Shown here: one piece after another, positions 34,146 to 43,367 of the stretch
Position numbering within the stretch: position 1 is the stretch's first letter
How the letters are laid out: the number at the start of each line of letters is the position of its first letter
Assembly (NCBI GenBank): GCA_002102555.1
Contig: MCFL01000009.1
Span: 124,001 to 188,000, forward strand
Source: Catenaria anguillulae PL171
Taxonomy: Eukaryota; Blastocladiomycota; Blastocladiomycetes; Blastocladiales; Catenariaceae
Length of the DNA: 64,000 bases
Reading direction: 5' to 3'
Position numbers and translations under genes: made by a program
The notes under the pieces: model-generated
Told to the model about the DNA's origin: nothing
Databases searched by the model: none
What the model saw: the letters and a program-made list of their open reading frames with translations, nothing else

Positions 34146-35096
34146 ATGAAACCACAAAAATCATCAGCACGCACCGACACGGCGTCGTCCAAAACGACCA
34201 AGAAGCAGCGCAGTTCGTCTCCCTTCCCCAATCGCTCCAATTCATCGAGCTCAAGCTCATACCGCGTCATTGGATGCATTCCCACATAGCCGCCGATACG
34301 CTCTCGGTTGTCAAGGACCGCATGCACAAGTCCAAGGCACGCCAAACATCGCTCGACACGGAAAAGCTGCCAAAGGCTGCAAAGACCGCGTTGCTTGAAC
34401 AGGCCGTCACGGAGACGGCAGCAACAGGGGCAGCGGGTGGATCAGAGCAAGGTACGGTCAAGAAGAACAAGGCAAGCAAAAAGAACCGCCGCCGCAAGAA
34501 GAAGAATGTCGAGAAGTCGTCAACGCGCACCAAACCCGAGGGTATGTTGGTGATATCATATGATAGCTTTTTTGAAGCTACATACCTACATATCCCGCAT
34601 CTGTCTTGATCCAGGGCACGACATTGCACAGGCCATCGAGTACATTACTGCGTGGAAACTGTCGCAATCGGCCACGTCGTCCACGTGGAAGTTTAACAAG
34701 ATCCGGCAATTGTGGCTGCTCAAGCACTTGTATGTGCCCGAGCGGATCCCAGAGTCGCTGTTTGCCGATGTGGTTGAGTATTTGGAGGGACTCAAGGGCC
34801 AGGCAAGGTCAAGGGTTTATGAGGAGGCCAAGAAGATGTGTGAGGCGGAGGATGGCGCTGGGAGTTCGTCGGATTCGAGCTCGAGCTCGAGCTCGAGTTC
34901 GAGCAGCAGTAGCAGTAGTTCGGACAGCAGCAGCAGCTCGAGCGACTCGAGCGACTCGGATTCGGATTCGGATTCCGAGGACGCACCCAAGGCAAAGGGT
35001 GGCAAGAAGGCAAAGAAGCAGAGCAGGGGAGACGCGGCCAAGGAGAAGCAGTGGAAGGTTGGGCGGGCCGCACAGATCATGCGTGCGTTGGGCTAA
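34146..35096 (+). CDS. WKF-domain (C7orf50-like) protein, probable ribosome biogenesis
   Basis: Exons 34146-34212, 34290-34541 and 34615-35096 (266 aa). Basic, Lys/Arg-rich N-terminus with nucleolar character (KKNKASKKNRRRKKK) leads to AIEYITAWKLS, STWKFNKIRQLWLLKHLY and RIPESLFADVVEYLEGLKG, the WKF domain. Then a Ser run and Ser/Asp repeats (SDSDSDSDSED) and a Lys-rich end. Known for the family: small eukaryotic nuclear proteins, function poorly defined, linked to ribosome or RNA biology. The Ser run is coded by imperfect AGC/TCG repeats (about 34865-34970) and may vary in length. Intron 1 has GTTCGT...CATAG, intron 2 GTATGT...CCAG. Confidence 0.8.
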
Positions 35097-35306
35097 GTAT
35101 TGGGTTCCATATGTGTGTATGTGTGTGACTTGTTGACTCGATAAAGTCACATTCCCCGGTTCTTTGGGTTTGTGAAGCTCCATTTGAGGCACGATACATG
35201 GATGCCGAGCCGGAGACGTTTTTGTGATTTCTGGAATGAAGTATATCCATCTGTCGACCGACCATTCAATACTGTTAACTCGGTGCAATCAATCAACGCA
35301 ATCACC

Positions 35307-36384
35307 ATGGATGACCCAACGGACATTGACTTGGACCACTTGGACTACTACGCCATCCTCGGCCTGACCCGCCAAGCGACCCAGGTTGATGTCCGGCGCG
35401 CGTACAAGTCCTTGGCCCTGCAATGGCACCCAGACAAGCACGGCGGCAATGACGAGCGCTTCAAAAAGATTTCCGCCGCGTACCAGGTGCTCTCCGATAC
35501 CAGTGCTCGCCAAGACTACGACTCTGCGCTTGATCAGGCGCAAAGGCAGCAGCAGCAACAGCAACGGTATGGCCACCCGTCGTCGTCCTACACCTTCAGC
35601 ACCCCGAATCACGGGCAGCAACAACCGCCCTATGATCCATTCACGGCCATGGGCATGGGGATTGGCAGTGGAATGCCGGATCCTTTTGGTGCGCCTTGAT
35701 TTTTGCATTGTGTTCATGTTCCCCTCCGTTCCTTACTGACGTGCCCTGTCCGGAAATGAAAATGAAGCCGATTTTCACTTTGCCTTTCGTGCGGCCGACG
35801 AAGTCTTTCGCTCCGTATTTGGCGCCTCCATGCCGGGCTTTGCTCCTGCCCACCCGCCTCCCACTCTCACACCCCACACGAGCTCGCCTTTCGCTACTTC
35901 CATGTTTCCACCAATGCCCCCAATGATGATGCCTGGCATGCCGCCTTTTCCCCCAATGCTTCCCGACTTGTTTGCCACACCTGCCCCTCTGCCGCATCCC
36001 CATCATCATCATCATCATCTCCACCACCACAACCACCACCGGCAACAACACCAGCAGCAACTCGGCAACCAACCATCGTCGTCATCTGCCCCACACGCTT
36101 CCATCTCCATAAGCACCACCTCTGGCTCCGGGTTCTACTCGACATCAAAGTCACGCACCGTCGACTATGCAGGCAATGTGATTGAGGAGATAGCGACTGT
36201 TGATTCGAACGGGAATCGCACCGTTGTACGCAAGGTGAATGGCGTTGAGCAGCCGGTTGCGCAAGCACAGGCGCAGGGACCGTACCAGGTGCCGGTGATT
36301 ACATCCAGCTCGAGTCGTGCGGGAGGGCAGCAGCAGCAGCAGCAAGTTGGGCAGTATCAACAGCAGTTTACGGCAAGGAGGTGA
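35307..36384 (+). CDS. J-domain cochaperone with His/Gln-rich tail (DNAJB-like)
   Basis: Exons 35307-35688 and 35768-36384 (332 aa). J domain at residues 12-80 with DYYAILGLTRQAT, QWHPDKHGG (HPD at 41-43) and FKKISAAYQVLSD. A Gln-rich and Gly/Met/Pro region follows; the intron joins PDPF to DFHFAFRAADEVFRSVFG, a motif like the FxFRxPxEVFxEFFG segment of DNAJB2/B6/B7. The tail is Met/Pro-rich, then His-rich (HHHHHHLHHH), then FYSTSKSRTVDYAGN, a degenerate version of the DNAJB6 SxSTxFxNGRxxTTKRI region, and ends in Gln repeats. Known role of such proteins: bind HSP70 and suppress aggregation. No zinc-finger region. Starts 210 bp after the WKF gene on the same strand. Confidence 0.85.
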
Positions 36385-36746
36385 TATGCGCCAGTATCGG
36401 CGCGAGTGACTGCTGCCTGTGCACAGTTCGATTTGGACTGGCAAGTTCAGCGGTTGTCATGTTTTCAACGGAGCCGGATGTGGGCTGTATACGTCTGTTT
36501 GCTGGTCTTCGTGACCTTGATGATTTGTACATATAACTCAATGAAATGCTTGGCCAAGTTCTGCAACCCGAACCTCAGCAATCACCTGTGCTCGTCCCCA
36601 AATTGTCCGGATCAAGTCCGCTGTCCGATTGTCTTCTTTCTTTCTTTCTTTCGGCGGCATGCAATTGAAAAGGTGACGGGGATGATTCAGGTTGTCAGGC
36701 TTTCCTGTACAAAGATCTCTCAACAAGACGGACATGCACCAACGCC
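36385..36746. other. Intergenic spacer
   Basis: About 360 bp between co-oriented genes, with a TTTC repeat near 36635-36650. No gene seen; probable promoter of the dsRBD gene. Confidence 0.4.
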
Positions 36747-38866
36747 ATGGACTTTCTTCAAGGCAACCTCGGCATTCCGACCCTACTCTCATCGCAATCC
36801 ATCCTACCACAAACACGGCCGCCGCCACCGCCCGGCCCTGCCACCGCGATCACCGCCAGCGGCAATGAAGTCAACACGCGCACACGGCCTCGCCTCCCGC
36901 TGCGACACATTGTCCTCATTCGCCAGCACACGCTCCTCGACGGCGCCTTTCACCTGCGCTCGGGTGCCGTACCGGAAGACACAAAGCTCGTGATGCTTGT
37001 TGACCAATCCAACACCAAAATCAAACAAGACTTGCCAGACGTGATTGCGCGCATCGACTTTGGCCAGGATCGGTTTGCATCGATGGATTCGACGAGCGGC
37101 GGACAAGTGGGCGTATGGCCGCCGCTCCTGGACATTGACCGCCCTGGTAATGTGGCTCGCGTGGTCGCGGGCGACATGCACATTGTTCTTGCGCAAGTCG
37201 GTGCGAGGGATGAGGTTGCACGGATTGTGCAAGGAGTCGCCGAGTCGACCGATCCGACGTCGGTTGCGGTGGCGTTGGTTGGGGATTTTGAGTTGACGTA
37301 TGCGGAGCGCAACAGGGTGTCTGGAAGCGGAAGGCAGGTCATGCAGGTATCCGAGTATGAGGATTTGATGCAAGTATTTGTGGATTTGAATGCAGAGTTG
37401 GCAATGAGGGAGGGGAGGGCGATGTTGGTCGAGATTTTCAAGGGTGCGTCCCTATTGACTTGGCCGCGTGGTCGGAATGGCCGGCATGCATACGCTGACT
37501 GACCGGTTTTTCGGTTTCGACGAATCAGCTGTGTTGCGGGCGCTCGACAAGTCGTATCCGACTCATGCGACGAGTGCAGAATCTCAACCTAACGTCATTC
37601 TCGACTCACGCACTCTGCTCGCCTTTCTGCACAACCACATCGCCTCCACGACTGGCTCACCGTCATGCATCACACCTGGCCTTTTGCTCAACTACCTTGT
37701 CCGTACGCGAGCGCTCATCCCGACCGATGCCGCCTTCATTGGTTCTGAATCGCCCAACGACCATCCCACCCCCGCAATCCACCCAACGCGCGGCTTGTTG
37801 TACTACAAATCGGACGAATACATGGCCAAGCTGCTAAATGTTGCGGTCGACACAACTGGCCGGCTCCGGTTCGACTCGCTGCCGCGCATCGACGTTTCGG
37901 CATCACCATCGCACGAAGACGGGCCGCAGCTGCCGCGCGGCCAGGTGGTCGAATCAACACCCACAGCCACATCGATTCTCACCTATCCCGACTTGTACCC
38001 CGACGCGAAAAACCCGATTTCGGTACTAACCGAGTACTTTCAGAGAATTGGAGTGCCGCCGCCCAAAGTCGAAGCGGTGGCGGTGGGCTCCATGGGTAGC
38101 TCGACGCAAATGTACGTTGGCGTTGTCACGTTGGCGGACGGCGAGCAGATGCAGGGTGTACGGGCGTTGCCAAAGAAGAAATTGGCCGAGCAGGATGTGT
38201 GCAAAGTGGCGCTCGTCAAGCTCGGGATTGTGCGCCCAAGTCCGCAGCTCGTCATGGTCATGCGTGCGGCTGCGGGACGCCATGGGCAGATGGGCGTCAA
38301 GGGAACGGGCGGATGTGGGGTGGTACAGGGGGCGACCGCACACGAGCAACGTGCGCATGTTTGATATCAGATGAGCGACGATGGAACCCATCCACGTTTT
38401 CATTTTGTTCAATTTGTCTCATTTTGTCTGATGCATAGGTGCTGCTGCAATTGCCCTGCAATCCGTACCGACACATTCCTCGCACACAAACCCGTCAGAC
38501 CCGTCATCGCGCTCGCGCTCAGCTGCAGTTCCCAATCCGCAGCCCAACGCTGCCATTTGTGCGCCGATTTCCTTGGCATCGCTGTCCATCTCATCCCGGC
38601 CGCTCCTCGCCAAGGCACTTGAAAACGCAAAACACTTTGACTCCGCACTGTTTGAACATTTCGCACTGGCGACGCCGCGGCAACCCGAGCCCAGCATGCA
38701 CGTGTATTCGGTTCCCGGTCCCGGCCAAGACCTGTTTGGGTGCAAGGTGACCATGGTGTGCCAAGGCCAGACACTGGTGATTGACGAACCTGCTGTGCAT
38801 TCGTCGAAAAAACCGGCAAGGGATGCGGCAGCAAGGAACGCGTTGATCCGGATCGGTGTGCTTTGA
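36747..38866 (+). CDS. Protein with two dsRBD-like segments and an unknown N-terminal region
   Basis: Exons 36747-37443, 37529-38350 and 38439-38866 (648 aa). The first 230 residues (LRHIVLIRQHTLLDGAFHL ... LVMLVDQSNTKIKQDL ... EDLMQVFVDLNAELAMREG) have alternating strand/helix character but no family I recognise. At about 420-490 lies NPISVLTEYFQRIGVPPPKVE, TQMYVGVVTLADGEQM, KKKLAEQDVCKVALVKLG, which follows the double-stranded RNA-binding fold (NPxSxLNE..., FxVxVxV, KKxAxxxAAxxAL). At the C-terminus a second one: PSMHVYSVPGPGQDLF, GCKVTMVCQGQTL, SSKKPARDAAARNALIRIG. No RNase III or helicase motif is seen. Convergent with the ART-like gene (141 bp between stops). Confidence 0.65.
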
Positions 38867-39007
38867 GGCAAGGTGTGTCAAAAAAGTGTGCAATTGGTAT
38901 ATTGTTTAGGCGGTGCGTGGCCGGAGGTAGATAATGTAACAGGGTAATGCTTGTGATGATTTGTACAAAACCAGCCTGTGATATTGAACGTCAGCTACAC
39001 AGTTTCG

Positions 39008-39826
39008 TCATGCGCAATCGAACAGCCGTCCGCACCATTCCCCATTGTCAAACGAGTCTGCCTGATCCATTGGCACCGCATTCTTGGCCTTGCGTGCACC
39101 GAGCTGTGGATGAGCGGCTGCCCCTCGCAGTGCGAGCAGCCCAATGACGCGAATGAGCCCGTCGGGTCCGAGCGATTGTTTCGAGTAGACGGCGGCTGAC
39201 GGGAGCGAGCGAGCGGTGTAGATACCGTAGCCCTGTTAAAAAAATCCGAGATCGAGGGTTCGGTCAACCTGGAGTCGCAAAATAGTGAGAAACAAGCGAG
39301 AGGAACCATCGCACAAGTGACTTGTCAGGATATCGCGACTCCTGGCATGACTGACCGCCAATCTTGAATCCTTGCCTAACAATTGGCTCAATGTTTTCGA
39401 GCAAAGTGCCATGGTACACTACAGATGTGGGAACCAAGGTGCCTGTGAGAAAGGGAGAGGGAGAGACCGGTAAAGTATCCGTTGACGAGTGAAGTGCGAA
39501 CCGAGAAGCTCCTCCGATTCTTTCCCATCCGCCTCAAACCTGCTTCGAGTTGCTTCGAATGCCTCGCGCAATGCCGGATTGTCGACATACTCGACTGTTC
39601 ACCCACATTGTATTAGCAGCGTGTACTTCCACACACAACGTTAAAGTCACCCGGCCCGCGGAAACGTACCATCCACCAGCTCAAACTCGCGCGAGCGAGC
39701 AACCGCGGCCTCCATCTCCTCCAAATCGTACGCACGCGACTCGGATTCCGATGTCGACAAGTCGTTGGGGTCGATAGAGAAGCGGGCTGCGATCGTTGGC
39801 GAGGGCGGCGGCGAAGGGTTGGTCAT
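39008..39826 (-). CDS. Small PARP/ART-superfamily-like protein
   Basis: Exons 39826-39670, 39594-39502, 39442-39315 and 39232-39008 (200 aa). The N-terminus is short and disordered. The core reads TSVVYHGTLLENIEPIVRQG (His at about 94), FKIGG, then GYGIYTARSLPSAAVYSKQ (Tyr at 131 and 142) and LIRVIGLLALRG. This resembles the PARP-type catalytic fold: HGT followed by a helix and (I/V)xxxGF, then GxGIYxAxxxxxAxxY. The third catalytic position (Glu in PARP1) could not be assigned. Known for the fold: ADP-ribose transfer from NAD+ to proteins or nucleic acids. KptA/Tpt1 2'-phosphotransferases share HGT but have other conserved Arg/His residues. The exon structure was inferred by frame and motif continuity; intron 2 has a clear pyrimidine tract before CACAG. 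Confidence 0.5.
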
Positions 39827-40521
39827 GTTGAGGTTGAGGGGAACGAGAAAAGACGAAGGGTGGGTTCTCAGAAGAACAAACAAGCGATTGAACAATGAGA
39901 GACATGAACAACAACAACAACAACCGGCCGGGGGCACAAAGTATCGCCGCAATAGGTCGTCGGGTCAGGGAAGTTGGTGGGTTTGCTCGACAAACAGGCC
40001 AACAAGGGGGGTCAAGTACGGAGACACGAGGTCCATGGACATGGGGCCACTTTTGGGCAACTTTGAGGTGATTTTTTGCCCACTTTTGTTCAAGCGAGTG
40101 GCGACCACCCATGGATACCTAAAATCAAGTTTTTTTGGATCGCAAGTGCCACCAGCTGTTGCAGGTCTGATGACTTCGCCCTTTGTGTACGATTTGATGA
40201 AACTGAACTGGGGGTGGCGGCAGGTCGAAACCAAGACCACTGTGGCGCCGTGTCGTTTCAGCGCGTTTCCGTTGAAGTTGGTTTCGACGGGCAGCCGCTG
40301 CAGGTCGGAAATACTTTGTACAGCATTTGTCAGAGTGTGGTATATTGTTCGAGTTGGGCATCAGGACAAGTGCGAGTCGCAGGGAAAAGACAATGGAAAA
40401 TGAGTGGAGTACGAGGGAGTTGAAAGTCAATGTTTTTAAGTGCCAGTATGGGCATGGAGGGCAGTCGCAAGACATGTGAAAAACATAGGTCAGGTGCACA
40501 GCATTACCACGCCCTCAACTC
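39827..40521. other. Intergenic region, about 700 bp
   Basis: Lies between the ART-like start and the GPI-type repeat protein stop. A minus-strand frame at 39965-40240 has no recognisable features. Homopolymer runs and CAACAA repeats occur near 39905. No gene called. Confidence 0.4.
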
Positions 40522-41499
40522 TCAGATCGCAAGACCGACAAATGCAATGGCAGCAACTGGGACAACCACCGAAACATGAACCTTGAACGCGGACGACGCT
40601 TGGCCCAACGCCGAGTCGGATTGCTTGGCATCGTAAGTGGCGTCCTTTGGCTTGGTTACGCCAGCGGCGGACGGGGACGACTGGTCTTTGCCGTAGTTTG
40701 TAGGGATCGCGACAGAGGTACCGGTCTCGCAATCCGAGGTGGTCGTCGATGCGGCGGCTGTGGGAACCTGGGTTGGATTGACAGTGACTACGCTCGGAAA
40801 CTGCGTATCGTAGGCTGGAAGCGTGGGAATCGCCACCGATGACCCACCCTGATCATATGCTGGGACTGTGGGAACGGAAACGGAGGATCCTTGGTCGTAA
40901 GCCGACGTCGGAACTGCCACGGAGGATCCTTGGTCATAGGCTGGTACTGTGGGAATGGCAACGGACGACCCTTGGTCATAGGCTGACGTGGGAACAGCAA
41001 CTGTTGATCCACCCTGGTCGTGGGCTGGTCCTGTAGGGACGGCAACAGACGATCCTTGGCCGTACTCGGGTGTGGGAATCGCCACGGAGGACCCTTGATC
41101 GTATGTTGGAGTGGGGACTGCGACCGAAGATCCTCCTGCATTGTCGTACACAACGGTGGGAACGGCCACGGAAGACCCGCCTTGCTCAAAACCCCCTGTC
41201 GGAGTGGCCACGGAAGATCCGCCGATCTGGTTGTATTCTGGTGTGGGGACCGCGACAAATGTGCCCTGATCTTCATACGTCACAGTCGAGGCGTGATAAG
41301 AAGGCTGTGGGCTCTGTGTGGGAACAGCCACTGCACTTGGAGGCGCGTAGGACTTGTCAGCAGGAGGCTGGTTTGTGGGTGTGGGCGAGACGCTTGGGAT
41401 GCCCGCGGCGGATGGGGCGGGTCCGTGGTGCCGAAAGCCTGGAGCAGCCGAGGCGTGGCAAGCAAAAAGAGCAGCAATGACGGCAATGGTGATCTTCAT
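40522..41499 (-). CDS. Secreted GPI-type cell-surface protein with SSVAVPT repeats
   Basis: Single exon, 325 aa. A classical signal peptide (MKITIAVIAALFACHASAA) comes first. Then a Pro/Thr/Ser-rich region and eleven copies of a unit ending SSVAVPT (variants SSVAIPT, STVAVPT), usually preceded by AYDQG. The C-terminus has small residues followed by a hydrophobic tail (VSVVVPVAAIAFVGLAI), a GPI-attachment type signal. Ser, Thr and Pro content predicts heavy O-glycosylation. Only one Cys is in the mature part. Known parallels: fungal wall adhesins and structural mannoproteins. ATG at 41499 was chosen because it starts the signal peptide. Confidence 0.75.
   Translation of the reverse strand: MKITIAVIAALFACHASAAPGFRHHGPAPSAAGIPSVSPTPTNQPPADKSYAPPSAVAVPTQSPQPSYHASTVTYEDQGTFVAVPTPEYNQIGGSSVATPTGGFEQGGSSVAVPTVVYDNAGGSSVAVPTPTYDQGSSVAIPTPEYGQGSSVAVPTGPAHDQGGSTVAVPTSAYDQGSSVAIPTVPAYDQGSSVAVPTSAYDQGSSVSVPTVPAYDQGGSSVAIPTLPAYDTQFPSVVTVNPTQVPTAAASTTTSDCETGTSVAIPTNYGKDQSSPSAAGVTKPKDATYDAKQSDSALGQASSAFKVHVSVVVPVAAIAFVGLAI
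40815..41280 (-). repeat. Intragenic tandem repeat, about 13-residue units
   Basis: Imperfect repeats of 36-45 nt inside the surface-protein gene, recognisable on the plus strand by recurring GATCCTTGGTC and related words (revcomp of codons for DQGSS). Units differ by one or two codons (extra Gly, VP insert), which suggests expansion by slippage or unequal exchange. Confidence 0.8.
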
Positions 41500-42166
41500 C
41501 TTGATATAAGTTGGAATGTGGGAAAGCGTTCTACCGCGTGTTCTACTCAACGACTATGATGTTATCCGTGACACTGGGACAGAGGGCGGCGCTTGGTAGC
41601 CGTGCAGGTTGGGTCATGATGAAGCAGGCGGACGGATGGTGGGGAACCCGCGAGCTTTTGTATGAATGGGAGAAGGCAGTGTGAGGGTATGCACGGAGTC
41701 CCTTACCTATGCACGCCATCGTGTCCATCGACAGCGCAAGCTCGACGAAACGAAAGGCAGTGGAGGGAAGCGTAAGAGATTGAAGGTGCTTGTGCGACCG
41801 CGATAATGCGACTTGCGCAGTCATGCGGCGCACGGACCTATCGACCAACAACGTTCCTGGAACTGGGATGGGACAGTTGTCGGTCAGGCCAATGTTGGAC
41901 CGGGCTTTCGACCTGAAAGCCTGAACGGAATACCTAGATGGTGTGGATGGGAAGGACGCACGTACTTGAGCACATCACAAATCATGTGAGACAACGGTCC
42001 ACAACTTCGATGACAAGACCTGACGGGTCTAGGGAATGGGCTCAACTGGCAAGTCTATTGATTGGATTCAAGCAGCTACGACATGAGATTGGGAGTATTT
42101 ACACACAGATTGAGATCATTCCTCCTCGATACGATTCCGGTCATTACTCAGCTCACTTCGCTCTGC
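41500..42166. other. Intergenic region between two surface-protein genes
   Basis: About 670 bp, probably promoter of the repeat protein and 3' end of the next gene. No supported gene. Confidence 0.4.
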
Positions 42167-42706
42167 TTACAAGAGAAGGCCAGCACCGACGGCAGCAACG
42201 AGAGCAAACGATGCACCGACCTTGCCAGCAGACGACGACATCTCGGCTTGGTAAAGACCAGCATCGGCATTCTTGGCCTCCTTGGGCTTGGTCTCACCGT
42301 ATGCGGGGGCAGGCTGCTCGTATGCGGCAGTGGGAACAGCAGCGGCGGTGGCCTTGTCGCAGGGGGTCGTGGCGGCGGCCGTGGGCGCAGCATAGTCAGC
42401 CTCGACAGCAGCAGCCGTCTTGGACTTGTCGCAAGGCGTGGTGGCAGCAGGGGCAGCACCGTCGTAGGCGGCCGTGGGGACAGCGGCGGGGGCAGCGTAC
42501 TTGTCCGCAATTTCGGCAACGGGCTTGACATACGCGTCAGCGGGCGTAGGGTAAGCGGCGGCAGCGGCGACCGACGACGAGCAAGGGGTCGAGGCCGGGG
42601 CAGCGGCAGCGTTGTTGTACTGGCCAGCAGCGGGGGCGGGGGCGTAGCCGGGGGCGGCAGCAACGGAGACAACAAGGGCGGCAGCAACAAAGATGGTGGA
42701 CTTCAT
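42167..42706 (-). CDS. Secreted Ala/Pro-rich GPI-type surface protein
   Basis: Single exon, 179 aa. Signal peptide MKSTIFVAAALVVSVAAAPG, then Ala/Pro/Thr/Tyr-rich sequence with three copies of (A/S)TPC, two as ATTPCDK followed by a linker ending in PTAAYxxxAP. The end has small residues then a hydrophobic stretch (ASFALVAAVGAGLLL), as in GPI-anchored proteins. It lies 670 bp from the SSVAVPT-repeat protein on the same strand and has the same overall architecture (AVPTAAY resembles AVPTSAY), so the two may be distant paralogues. No enzymatic domain. Confidence 0.7.
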   Translation of the reverse strand: MKSTIFVAAALVVSVAAAPGYAPAPAAGQYNNAAAAPASTPCSSSVAAAAAYPTPADAYVKPVAEIADKYAAPAAVPTAAYDGAAPAATTPCDKSKTAAAVEADYAAPTAAATTPCDKATAAAVPTAAYEQPAPAYGETKPKEAKNADAGLYQAEMSSSAGKVGASFALVAAVGAGLLL

Positions 42707-43367
42707 GTTGGAAAGAGAGTGAGGTTGGGTTGAGTTGGAAGGGATTGAGCGGAGGTCTATCGAGTGCGTTCTATGTGTAGCGCTGGATATGGGAACATGA
42801 ACGGGACAGGATGGGCGGGGACGGGCCAACTATTTGTATCCCTTTGCGTGTTCCCATACATGGACAATCGATGCAAAGATGCAAAGTAGTGCGTGCTGTG
42901 TGCGACGAAGTTGAGCGAGCTGCATATGTGGATGGCACATGACAGTGCGAATGATTCAAGGCTAGTGAGAAATATGGGCAGACCTTGTCTCACCAGGCTG
43001 GAGTTTCTGACGGGCTGGAACGCGACAGTGCTCGGCCAGTGATTTCATTTCTCCCGTGGAGAGCGGCATCCCAGCGCAGTGCGCATGCAAGGGAGCTGGC
43101 TTGGGCGAATGGGAATTCATTTTGTCGCACGCATTGGGTGGCAAAGGAACGCCGAGGGACAAATTGCCGAATTTATCAGCCATCGTCTAATGTACCTGCT
43201 GAACGTGGAGTCGCTCACATGTGGGAAAGCGCAAGGCTTTCACTTTTCATCGTAAGGTGAAAGACACAAACTGTGAATCACTGATCTGTGAAGCAAGTAA
43301 GACATAATAAAAAGCAGACAAAGGGTATGTACAATGTCAACCAGAGCACGAATGGCCCACTTCTGCC
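42707..43367. other. Intergenic region, about 660 bp
   Basis: Promoter side of the Ala/Pro-rich protein and 3' end of SEC15. No gene seen. Confidence 0.4.

Noticed and set aside
34106-34345. Minus-strand frame opposite the WKF gene
   Set aside because: Its protein-like look comes from the opposite strand's basic exon; splicing of the plus strand gives a conserved domain.
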